10,153 nt of DNA from an uncultured Pirellulaceae bacterium (GTDB lineage: Bacteria > Planctomycetota > Planctomycetia > Pirellulales > Pirellulaceae): positions 1 to 10,153 of the forward strand of contig CAMYKF010000262.1 of the NCBI GenBank assembly GCA_947258905.1. Reading direction: 5' to 3'. The notes below the pieces were generated by a model. That model did no database searches. It saw nothing but the letters and a program-made list of their open reading frames with translations, and was not told the DNA's origin. Both the position numbers and the translations under genes were made by a program. Shown here piece after piece: positions 1 through 6,208 of the stretch; position 1 is the first letter of the stretch, and each line of letters starts with the position of its first letter.

Positions 1-309
1 CTCAGTACCCTGGAATACGTGCCCGGCCGCACCGTGGCGCGCCATCTCGGCGTGGTGCAGGGCAGCACAGTGCGCGCCAAGCATATCGGCAAGGACATCC
101 TGGCCGGGTTCAAGAACATCGTCGGCGGCGAATTGAAGGCCTATACCGATCTCCTGAGCCAGTCCCGCGAGGAGGCCGTGCACCGCATGCAGGCACAGGC
201 CGAGGCGGTCGGGGCCAATGCGGTGCTCAATATCCGCTTTGCGACCTCCTCCGTCGCCCAGGGCGCCGCCGAATTGCTGGCCTACGGAACGGCGGTCAAA
301 CTAAGATAA
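1..309 (+). CDS. UPF0145 / YbjQ-family protein, 5' partial
   Basis: The open frame runs in from the left edge and ends with TAA at 307-309, giving 102 visible residues. It matches the UPF0145 (YbjQ, 'heavy-metal-binding domain') pattern: a hydrophobic GVVQGSTV strand near the N-terminus, the segment AGFKNIVGGELKAY, a long helix with SREEAVHRM, then the hallmark AVGANAVLNIRF and the terminal GTAVKLR (family form GADAV...GTAV). Members are about 105-110 residues, so only a few N-terminal residues should lie outside the window. The GTG at position 19 is an internal valine rather than the start, because the family strand begins before it. These are small oligomeric cytoplasmic proteins of unsettled function; metal binding is a domain label and not a proven role. 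The gene is visibly richer in G/C at third positions than the genes that follow. Confidence 0.9.
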   Translation, partial: LSTLEYVPGRTVARHLGVVQGSTVRAKHIGKDILAGFKNIVGGELKAYTDLLSQSREEAVHRMQAQAEAVGANAVLNIRFATSSVAQGAAELLAYGTAVKLR

Positions 310-557
310 TTTGGTTTGCCAAACCCCTGTTGAAAAACGGTCGTTTTCTCCGCGGGCCCAAAACTCCAGGCGTCGCACGAGTTTTTGATACAAAGCGATT
401 CGGTCCAAATCCCAGGGTAAACATGGACCTTTTGACACGACTCGAGCACACTGATCGACCTCGCTTTTGTTACCATGCGCCGTCAGTAGATACCAATGTC
501 CCCGGGAAAGTGACTGTGTTTTCAACCCGTACACGCCGATGTTGCCCAAGGATGCAA

Positions 558-1586
558 ATGTTTTCACGCCTTGCAACTGCGTTGCTGATGACCTGCCTGT
601 TGGGCTCGACCGGGCTTATGGCTCAAAGGATGGAAATCGTCGAGCCCAGGCATATTTATTCCAATGCGAATCTGGTTCTTGTTTTCCAGATGCGGAATCT
701 GGAAGCTCATTTAACGGAAGAGAATCGGGAAGCCCTGAAAAAGACACATGCATGGCTGTACGAAACCATCGGGCTGGAAACTGCTCGCTGCAAGGAAGTG
801 ATCTTGCAGTTTGGCGCCGACGACTATCTGAAAGAATTCTGGACTGTAAACGACTTTGCCGGTTTTGTATTTCGCGCGGAGGACGAAATTTCAGGTAACC
901 AGATTTCCGAGTTTGCTCACCGTTTCGGGTTTGAGGAGATGACCCATCGGGAGCGGTCCTACATCGGATACTTCGGAAGGGGGCAGGGTTTTCTATTTCA
1001 TTTCCACGAAAACTCACTGATTATCGCTGAAGAAGAACCCATCAAGTCACTCATTGATTCGGAAGTGGACGCCGCCGACGACCGCGACATCGACTTGTTG
1101 CAAAATCTTTTCGTGGATGCCGAGATTTGCGCTTGCGTTGATTTTGACAATGAATCATTTCGCGAGCTGTTCCCGATGCTATTTCGTCATGATGTCGGTA
1201 TTGAAGTAAGCGATGCGTTGTCGAATGTTGTCAACAACGCAAAAAACGCGGCAATGACCGCAGACCTTGATTTTAAGCAACCGATTACTGTGGTTTTGGA
1301 AGTCAGTGAAACCGGAGATATTGAAGTTCTCCGGGAAGCGACCGGTGAGTTTGTAACAGGGATGCAACGTTTTGCAGAAAGGTTGAAAACAGACCTCCAG
1401 GAGTGGGTGCCCGCCGACATCGTTGATTCCGCGAAACGGTTTACTGAGGCATTGGCAGATCTGTTTGCCAACCCTGATATTTTTGCTGATGAAACGTCGG
1501 TAACCATAACGATTTCAGACACTGACGCTGCGTCCCGGGCTCTCAACGAGTTTGTCGCCATGATGAACGCCGTCGCCGATTCTTGA
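558..1586 (+). CDS. Secreted protein of unknown function
   Basis: Predicted 342 residues. The frame stays open upstream to 330, but ATG 558 is preferred: it has AAGGA at 548-552 five bases upstream and opens a classic Sec signal peptide (MFSRLATALLMTCLLGSTG, then cleavage after LMA). An in-frame ATG at 552 is possible but overlaps the AAGGA. The mature part is acidic and mixed alpha/beta without a recognised catalytic motif. It has repeated stretches of the type 'helix, then beta strand containing ILQFG / FLFHF / ITVVLEV / VTITIS', including DNESFRELFPMLFR and a C-terminal amphipathic helix ending LNEFVAMMNAVADS. This layout recalls large, poorly described planctomycete periplasmic proteins, but I cannot name the family. 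It is followed after 89 bp by the BASS transporter on the same strand, so co-transcription is possible. Existence as a gene is well supported; function is unknown. Confidence 0.8.
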   Translation: MFSRLATALLMTCLLGSTGLMAQRMEIVEPRHIYSNANLVLVFQMRNLEAHLTEENREALKKTHAWLYETIGLETARCKEVILQFGADDYLKEFWTVNDFAGFVFRAEDEISGNQISEFAHRFGFEEMTHRERSYIGYFGRGQGFLFHFHENSLIIAEEEPIKSLIDSEVDAADDRDIDLLQNLFVDAEICACVDFDNESFRELFPMLFRHDVGIEVSDALSNVVNNAKNAAMTADLDFKQPITVVLEVSETGDIEVLREATGEFVTGMQRFAERLKTDLQEWVPADIVDSAKRFTEALADLFANPDIFADETSVTITISDTDAASRALNEFVAMMNAVADS

Positions 1587-1642
1587 AGGAATTTAATCCC
1601 AGGGAAAACAGGTTACGGTGCACCGACATTACACCGCGCTAG

Positions 1643-1658
1643 GCCGGCGAGAGCCGGT
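1643..1658 (+). other. Small hairpin with GAGA loop before the transporter gene
   Basis: GCCGGC / GCCGGT pair as a five-base-pair G/C stem (CCGGC 1644-1648 with GCCGG 1653-1657) plus a closing G-U pair, with a GAGA tetraloop of the stable GNRA type. It lies in the 89-bp spacer, 17 bases before the transporter ATG. There is no following T-run, so it is not an intrinsic terminator. It could be a leader or mRNA-processing element, or chance in a short G/C-rich patch. Confidence 0.25.
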
Positions 1659-1675
1659 GGATACAACGTGTCTTC

Positions 1676-2602
1676 ATGTATTGGGACTACGCAACATACG
1701 AATATCTTCTGTCGGCTGTGCTGTTAATATGCGCGATGTTTGGCATGGGCGCAACTCTCAACGCAAAAGATTTTCTGGGCGTACTCAAGTCGCCGCAGGG
1801 TTTGTGCCTGATTATTGTCATGCAAATTGTGGTCATGCCACTGGTTGCCATCATGTTGGCGAGGGCTTTTGAATTACCAGCAGGCATTGCGGTGGGACTG
1901 GTTTTGGTTTCAGCGTTGCCTGGTGGGCTGTTCTCAAACGTTTTGACATTCCTGGGACGTGGCAATGTAGCCCTTTCGGTCTCGGCCACCGCGGTTTGTA
2001 CGGTTGGTTGTCTGTTTACAACCGTGGCAGTACTCAAGATTTTCGCCGCCGCGGAATTGCCCGAAAATTTTTCAATGCCGGCCGGCAGAATCCTGGCGGA
2101 AGTTGGGCTGTGCTTGTTGCTCCCTTTGTTGCTGGGAATGACTCTCCATCGGGCGGCCCCTCAATGGGCTCCCAAAGCTAGTTCGTTTTGCCTCCGAGCG
2201 AGCTGGGTCTTGTTGGTCTTGATTGTGTCCGCCGCGTTGCTGGCTGGCCGTCTCGACCTGACGGCCTACGGCTGGAAATCTCCGTTGGTGCTCATTCTGT
2301 TTGGAATGATCGCGCTGTGGTTTTCATACGCTGCTGCTTTTCTGATCCGCCTTTCAATTGATGACTCGTTCACGGTGGCAGTCGAAGTCGTCGTTCGCAA
2401 TTCGCACCTGGGGATATTGCTCAAAGCCGCATTGTTTTCATCCAGCGACACCCGGCATTTGGAAATTGCCGACGGTGTTTTGTATACCGTTCTGTTGTAC
2501 GCAGCGGTTTGCCTGATAATCACCATTTCGGAAGTCGTCGCCAAACGCAGAATGCTGGGTCCGGTTTTTGGGCGAATGCGAAAAATAAACCGACTGGATT
2601 AG
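1676..2602 (+). CDS. Bile acid:sodium symporter (BASS/SBF) family transporter
   Basis: A 308-residue, strongly hydrophobic protein of normal family length with about nine to ten membrane segments. Family marks in order: GMGATLNAKDF at 23-33 (the 'G.tL...df' segment after the first helix); LPGGLFSNVLTFLGRGNVAL at 81-100 followed by SVSAT, the conserved first crossover ('PGG..SN..T.la.Gd.aLsvs.T'); and EVVVRNSHLGILL at 237-249, the second crossover. In characterised members the latter reads E-x-x-x-Q-N and contributes to sodium binding; here arginine 241 replaces the glutamine while Glu237 and Asn242 remain. BASS proteins import organic anions with sodium at the inner membrane; the substrate cannot be predicted. 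ATG 1676 lacks a clear Shine-Dalgarno sequence, but no better start is visible. The stop codon interlocks with that of a small opposite-strand ORF. Confidence 0.9.
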   Translation: MYWDYATYEYLLSAVLLICAMFGMGATLNAKDFLGVLKSPQGLCLIIVMQIVVMPLVAIMLARAFELPAGIAVGLVLVSALPGGLFSNVLTFLGRGNVALSVSATAVCTVGCLFTTVAVLKIFAAAELPENFSMPAGRILAEVGLCLLLPLLLGMTLHRAAPQWAPKASSFCLRASWVLLVLIVSAALLAGRLDLTAYGWKSPLVLILFGMIALWFSYAAAFLIRLSIDDSFTVAVEVVVRNSHLGILLKAALFSSSDTRHLEIADGVLYTVLLYAAVCLIITISEVVAKRRMLGPVFGRMRKINRLD

Positions 2603-2748
2603 ACTTTCTCCATTGCCGCGCGAAACTGTTCGACCCGATGTTTGAAATCCCGTTTCGTTTCCGAATGAACTTCCAGGATGCACTGTCGTTCGTGGCTGGA
2701 AGGGTGGGCAAATGCGTCCGCGCCGCGATCGATGCCTTGAACTGGCAT
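2599..2748 (-). CDS. Small ORF convergent with the transporter gene, 49 aa, possibly a C-terminal remnant
   Basis: On the minus strand an ATG at 2748-2746 opens 49 codons ending in TAA at 2601-2599, so its stop overlaps the TAG of the transporter (2600-2602). The peptide begins MPVQGIDRGADAFAHPSSHE and ends with an amphipathic, charged helix (RDFKHRVEQFRAAMEKV), which reads more like real protein than the other frames here. There is no convincing Shine-Dalgarno sequence, and a stop codon (TGA) lies three codons upstream of the ATG. A neighbouring frame just upstream is open with LNRFAKARYLKPAMALVLNS, so this may be the end of a longer gene broken by a frameshift. The family was not recognised. 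Either a genuine small protein or a remnant. Confidence 0.4.
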   Translation of the reverse strand: MPVQGIDRGADAFAHPSSHERQCILEVHSETKRDFKHRVEQFRAAMEKV

Positions 2749-3282
2749 AAGAACTGTTCAGGACCAAGGCCATCGCCGGCTTAAGATAACGAGCCTTGGC
2801 AAAACGGTTCAATGTGACTCAAGTCAATAAAAAAAGACAGGCGTTTCCAAAGGATTGAACCAACTTCGTGTTTTCACCATCCTGCGCTGCAGCATCGTCT
2901 TCCGCCTGTTCCTGAAAGGCGGACAACCCGCTCGTCCATGTTGGTGCTAACACAACCGGGACAAAGGTTGCGGTTCGTGGAAATCGACTCATGATTAACT
3001 TACCGAGGGATGAAATGAATTTTGGACAAGACTTTATCCGACTCCAGGTTGAGTTTTGAAAAAACTCGCCAATGGTTTCGAGCCGAATATACAACGATTA
3101 TTGGTTGACGGGACGATATTCGGAACGATCCCGGGAAAATGCAGATAACAAAAAACGAGGGACTGACAGGAATTCCAATACGGGCACTTCTCAGGCGTCT
3201 TTGCGCAAACAGACCTGAACCCTTTGGGCTCTCCCGAAATACGAGCACACGATTTAATTTTTCTGTCGAACAGGGGTCGTGG
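2749..3282. other. Intergenic stretch, mostly non-coding
   Basis: Apart from the small signal-peptide-like ORF (2819-2992, minus) I see no supported gene. The region is lower in G/C than its surroundings and frames on both strands are short. It holds a perfect 8-bp inverted repeat, CCGAATAT (3083-3090) and ATATTCGG (3116-3123), separated by 25 bases, and a palindrome TCCCGGGA at 3129-3136. No T-rich intrinsic terminator was found for the transporter transcript. Confidence 0.5.
2819..2992 (-). pseudogene. Small ORF with a signal-peptide-like N-terminus, 57 aa
   Basis: From ATG 2992-2990 to a stop at 2819 the minus strand encodes MSRFPRTATFVPVVLAPTW, then a small-residue stretch ending LSAFQ and an acidic, Ala/Gln-rich linker (EQAEDDAAAQDGEN). 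This is the layout of a signal peptide followed by a low-complexity linker as found at the start of many planctomycete secreted proteins. Two prolines break the hydrophobic core, and the frame ends shortly after in unlikely sequence (SFGNACLFLLT). I therefore read it as a decayed 5' end of a secreted-protein gene, or coincidence. A frame open further upstream (to 3094) adds nothing convincing. No strong ribosome binding site is visible. Confidence 0.25.
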
Positions 3283-3294
3283 GCGGCGGGGATT

Positions 3295-3325
3295 GGAATG
3301 CGTTGCCTCCAGGACGTGGTATACT
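3295..3325 (+). promoter_or_regulatory. Candidate promoter, copy 1 of the 44-bp repeat
   Basis: Two readings fit. (a) Extended -10: TGGTATACT at 3317-3325, matching TGnTATAnT, with no good -35 box at 16-18 bases. (b) ECF-type promoter: GGAAT at 3295-3299 resembling the -35 GGAAC, and CGTGG at 3315-3319, 15 bases further on, resembling the -10 CGT. Reading (b) would mean control by an ECF factor, possibly the one encoded downstream. Both are pattern-based only. Confidence 0.45.
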
Positions 3326-3338
3326 AGCGGCGGGGATT

Positions 3339-3369
3339 GGAATGCGTTGCCTCCAGGACGTGGTATACT
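3339..3369 (+). promoter_or_regulatory. Candidate promoter, copy 2 of the 44-bp repeat
   Basis: The same elements as copy 1, displaced by 44 bp: GGAAT 3339-3343, CGTGG 3359-3363, TGGTATACT 3361-3369. A transcript starting 7-12 bases after these would begin around 3371-3377, leaving a short leader that still contains the GGAGAA ribosome binding site at 3385-3390. This is the copy nearest the sigma gene and the likelier main start. Confidence 0.5.
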
Positions 3370-3396
3370 AGGTAGTTGTTGAGTGGAGAACCGCCA

Positions 3397-4095
3397 ATGC
3401 CGCGGCTCAGCAGAGCTCTCGGTCGTCCTCAAAGTGCGGTTACCCGCATGTCGAAAAGCAAACACGTCAGCCACTGGATTGACCTGGTCAAGCATGGTGA
3501 CTCCGCGGCTGCAAATCAGATTTGGCAATACTACTTCGAAGGGCTCGTGCGTTCGGTTCGCCACAAATTGCATGGGCAGAATCGAGCCGTTTCGGACGAA
3601 GAAGATATCGTTCTGAGTGTGTTCGACAGCTTCTACGTCGCAGTTAAAAAAGGTCGGTTTCCCGACCTGTCCGATCGATACGATCTTTGGCAACTTCTAC
3701 TTCGCATGTCCGCCAGAAAAGTCGTCGACAAGCGGAGGCATGATCAGCGGCAGCGACGCGGTGGCAACGTCCAAATCCACTCTTTGGATCGGGCAAAAGA
3801 CGACGAAAACGTCATCGAGGCCATCGGAAACGAGCCAACACCGGAAATGGTACTGATGATGCAGGAATCCGTCGAGCAATTTTTTTCTCATTTGGGTGTC
3901 GGGCAACTCAGAGATTTAGCGGGTGACAAGCTAGAGGGGTATTCAAACGCGGAGCTCGCGAAGCGTTTTGACTGCTCGGAGCGGACGATTGAACGCCGTC
4001 TGCACCTGATTCGAGAAAAATGTCAACAGGAATTGGTCGAACACGATGAGCATACGCCAGAAAAAACTACCGATCGCGGCCCTGGAACGGATTGA
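3397..4095 (+). CDS. ECF-type RNA polymerase sigma factor (Sigma70_ECF, planctomycete kinase-linked type)
   Basis: Predicted 232 residues. ATG 3397 is chosen because GGAGAA (3385-3390) lies six bases upstream. A TTG in frame at 3376 would sit at the probable transcript start, and ATG 3448 (MSKSKHVSHW), where family similarity begins, has no ribosome binding site. Residues about 20-120 form sigma region 2: HWIDLVKHGDSAAANQIWQY, then DEEDIVLSVFDSFYVAVKKG, then the DNA-melting segment DLWQLLLRMSARKVVDKRRH with a basic tail. Residues about 150-212 form region 4, with the helix-turn-helix YSNAELAKRFDCSERTIERR at 182-201. It directs RNA polymerase to a dedicated promoter set. No anti-sigma gene adjoins; instead the frame overlaps a Ser/Thr kinase gene by 50 bp, as in planctomycete families where a kinase is thought to control the sigma factor by phosphorylation. 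The duplicated upstream element suggests autoregulation. Confidence 0.93.
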   Translation: MPRLSRALGRPQSAVTRMSKSKHVSHWIDLVKHGDSAAANQIWQYYFEGLVRSVRHKLHGQNRAVSDEEDIVLSVFDSFYVAVKKGRFPDLSDRYDLWQLLLRMSARKVVDKRRHDQRQRRGGNVQIHSLDRAKDDENVIEAIGNEPTPEMVLMMQESVEQFFSHLGVGQLRDLAGDKLEGYSNAELAKRFDCSERTIERRLHLIREKCQQELVEHDEHTPEKTTDRGPGTD

Positions 4096-5815
4096 CGACC
4101 TGTGCGCTGAGTTTGAACGGCAATGGCGTACAAACGAGGCGCCTTCGATTGAATCAGTTCTCGGCGGCGATGTGTCTCCCATTGAACGAGATGTCTTGCT
4201 GGCGGAACTGATTGTTCTGGACATCGACTACCGGCGACGGCGGGGCGAAATTCCAACCGAACAGGAATACATCAATCGGTTTCCGGAAGATGCAAGAGTC
4301 ATCAAGGACGCTCTAAAAGAGGGCGACAAGCGGATCGCGGCGTTCGAACCTCCAACGATTGCCCGACTGTCCGAACTCTTCCCCGCGCTGCAAATCATCG
4401 AACTCATTGGCGCTGGAGGCATGGGGGCCGTCTACAAGGCTCGCCAAGAGGGACTCGACCGCGTTGTCGCACTCAAAATTCTGCCTGAGGAGTTTGGGCA
4501 CGACGTCAAGTTCGCGCTGAGGTTCACGCGTGAAGCACGCACGCTGGCAAAACTGAGTCACCCCAACATCGTATCTGTGTTCGAGTTCGGCAATGTCGAC
4601 GACACGTACTACTTCCTGATGGAGTTTGTCGATGGTTCGACTCTTCGTGACGTTGTTAAGGCGCGTCAGTTAGCGCCCGAACACGCGCTGGCGATTGTGC
4701 CGCATCTTTGCGACGCATTGCAATACGCTCACGATCAGGGTGTAGTACATCGTGATATCAAGCCTGAGAACATTCTGATAGCCGCGGACGGTTCGGTAAA
4801 AATCGCTGACTTTGGGCTCTCGCGCATACTTGAAAACGAGAGCCAGCAGGATCTCCTTACCGGCACTCATCAAGTCATGGGGACGCCGCGGTACATGGCT
4901 CCTGAGCAGTTCGAGGGTTTTCACGGAGTCGATCACCGTGCAGACATTTATTCTCTGGGCGTTGTCTTCTACGAAATGCTGACAGGCGAACTTCCGATCG
5001 GACGATTCGCGCCGCCGTCAGAAAAAGTCGAGATCGACGTTCGCCTTGATGAAGTCGTATTACGGACACTCGAAAAGGAACCCAAGCGCCGCTACCAGCG
5101 AGCGAGTCAGATCAAGTCCGATGTGCAATCGATTACCTCGACCGACAATCCCGCCCTTGCTCGGACTCGGACGTTCGTCGGCGACGCGAAATCACAAGTC
5201 AACGAAGCCACAATTGCAAGCCTCGAACAACAGGAACTGGCAGGCCGCCTCTTGCTGACGCGTCGCCAATTGTTGGAGCGTGTCGAAGACTCGCTGCGAC
5301 CACTGTCCCGCGGACAACTTCTTCAAGTGCTGATTGGTGTTGCATTCATCGCACTCGGAGTTCAATGCTGGGCGCTAAATACGGACATTCCGCATCGCGT
5401 TGTTTGTGGAGTGATTGTGCAGATTTACGGAATTCTCGTGATTTCTCAAGGCTTGCTCGTCTTCACGAGAAACAAAGGAATCGATTACGCAAAACCAGTC
5501 GACGAAATTCGCAGCAAACTCGACAGCCTGCGATCCGGCTACCTGCGTGCCGGCATCATCATCGGGTTTGTGTGGTGGCTGATGTGGATTCCCGTTGCCG
5601 TTGCCTTCCGACTAGATGTCGTGCTGCATCCGAATTCGCTGGTTGTATCGCTGATTGTCGGAGTGATCGGTTTTCTTTTGTCCGTCTGGCTTTATTGGCG
5701 AGTTCTGACGTCAAAAACAGATTCGGCCGAGACCTGGAAAAGAAAATTCTCTGGCGAAAGTATCAGGACCGCCTATCTCTCACTCGACGAGATCGAAAGT
5801 GCTCAAATTCGTTGA
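4046..5815 (+). CDS. Membrane-anchored Ser/Thr protein kinase (Hanks type)
   Basis: 589 residues. The N-terminal about 100 residues are the helical segment common in planctomycete kinases (RIDDLCAEFE..., then YRRRRGEIPTEQEYINRFPE). The kinase domain (about 115-365) is complete: glycine loop GAGGMGAV from 122, VALK with Lys144, Glu163 in the C helix, HRDIKPEN with catalytic Asp237, DFG at 255-257, APE at 285-287 and Asp300 in HRADIYSLG. It should phosphorylate Ser/Thr. After a linker come four predicted membrane helices (about 425-445, 451-473, 501-522, 531-551) and a short charged tail, so the catalytic domain probably faces the cytoplasm with almost no periplasmic sensor. The ATG lies inside the sigma gene (50-bp overlap) with only a distant AGGAA 13 bases before it, implying translational coupling. 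The sigma factor is the obvious candidate substrate (inference). Confidence 0.95.
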   Translation: MSIRQKKLPIAALERIDDLCAEFERQWRTNEAPSIESVLGGDVSPIERDVLLAELIVLDIDYRRRRGEIPTEQEYINRFPEDARVIKDALKEGDKRIAAFEPPTIARLSELFPALQIIELIGAGGMGAVYKARQEGLDRVVALKILPEEFGHDVKFALRFTREARTLAKLSHPNIVSVFEFGNVDDTYYFLMEFVDGSTLRDVVKARQLAPEHALAIVPHLCDALQYAHDQGVVHRDIKPENILIAADGSVKIADFGLSRILENESQQDLLTGTHQVMGTPRYMAPEQFEGFHGVDHRADIYSLGVVFYEMLTGELPIGRFAPPSEKVEIDVRLDEVVLRTLEKEPKRRYQRASQIKSDVQSITSTDNPALARTRTFVGDAKSQVNEATIASLEQQELAGRLLLTRRQLLERVEDSLRPLSRGQLLQVLIGVAFIALGVQCWALNTDIPHRVVCGVIVQIYGILVISQGLLVFTRNKGIDYAKPVDEIRSKLDSLRSGYLRAGIIIGFVWWLMWIPVAVAFRLDVVLHPNSLVVSLIVGVIGFLLSVWLYWRVLTSKTDSAETWKRKFSGESIRTAYLSLDEIESAQIR

Positions 5816-6208
5816 CACCCCCAACGGGCCGGCTCCTGTCGCATTTCAATGGTCGTGAAAACGAACGGCGACTCTTCATCTTTGAGCGCATGGGGCATCA
5901 GAGCGTTCCGTGCAGTGTACTACTTGCTTTGGCTTTATCGATCGACGCATTCAAGCATTGAATCGTTATCGCGCGTCGGTGTTCACGACCGCCGCAACAA
6001 AAGGACATCCGGCAAAACTCATCGGCCCGACACATCGCCAAACCGTAAAACGTTGATTAGATGGGGAGCGAAAAACCGCCCAATTCGGACAGCATTTCCA
6101 GGGCCTGCGCAAGGCGGTGATTTCAGCGTAACGCGACATTGGCTTTCGGAGAATCGGTCGATACTTTCGCACAGCAGAAAACGGTTGACTTTCTGGCCGA
6201 GCTTGCCC
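5816..6208. other. Gap between convergent kinase and double-domain genes; no convincing gene
   Basis: Neither strand carries an ORF with a ribosome binding site and protein-like composition. A minus-strand segment at 6122-6057 reads NHRLAQALEMLSELGGFSLPI before TAA and resembles the last turn of a real protein, but it is only 21 codons and is preceded by a stop, so at most it is a gene remnant. No clear intrinsic terminator with a T-run is visible for either converging transcript. Confidence 0.5.

Larger units (their letters stand above)
3283..3370. repeat. Perfect 44-bp tandem duplication upstream of the ECF sigma gene
   Basis: Two identical, directly adjacent 44-bp units, 3283-3326 and 3327-3370, each starting GCGGCGGGGATTGGAATG and ending GACGTGGTATACTA. 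They are identical over the full 44 bases with no spacer, which points to a recent duplication or to selection for both copies. The second copy ends 26 bp before the chosen start codon of the sigma gene, and each copy contains promoter-like elements. Confidence 0.97.

Noticed and set aside
313..325. Hairpin GGTTT-gcc-AAACC just after the UPF0145 stop codon, as a terminator
   Set aside because: Five base pairs, mostly A/T, with no following T-run; too weak to call.
432..460. TTGACA at 432-437 as the -35 box of the secreted-protein gene
   Set aside because: No acceptable -10 sequence lies 15-19 bases downstream.
330..557. N-terminal extension of the secreted protein from TTG 330
   Set aside because: The extension has no ribosome binding site and would bury the clear signal peptide that starts at 558.
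3034..3693. 219-codon minus-strand ORF across the promoter repeat and the start of the sigma gene
   Set aside because: It runs through the duplicated promoter and is antisense to conserved sigma region 2; composition is not protein-like.
6057..6122. Minus-strand 21-codon segment ending GGFSLPI
   Set aside because: Protein-like but too short, with a stop directly upstream and no start codon with a ribosome binding site; recorded only as a possible remnant.
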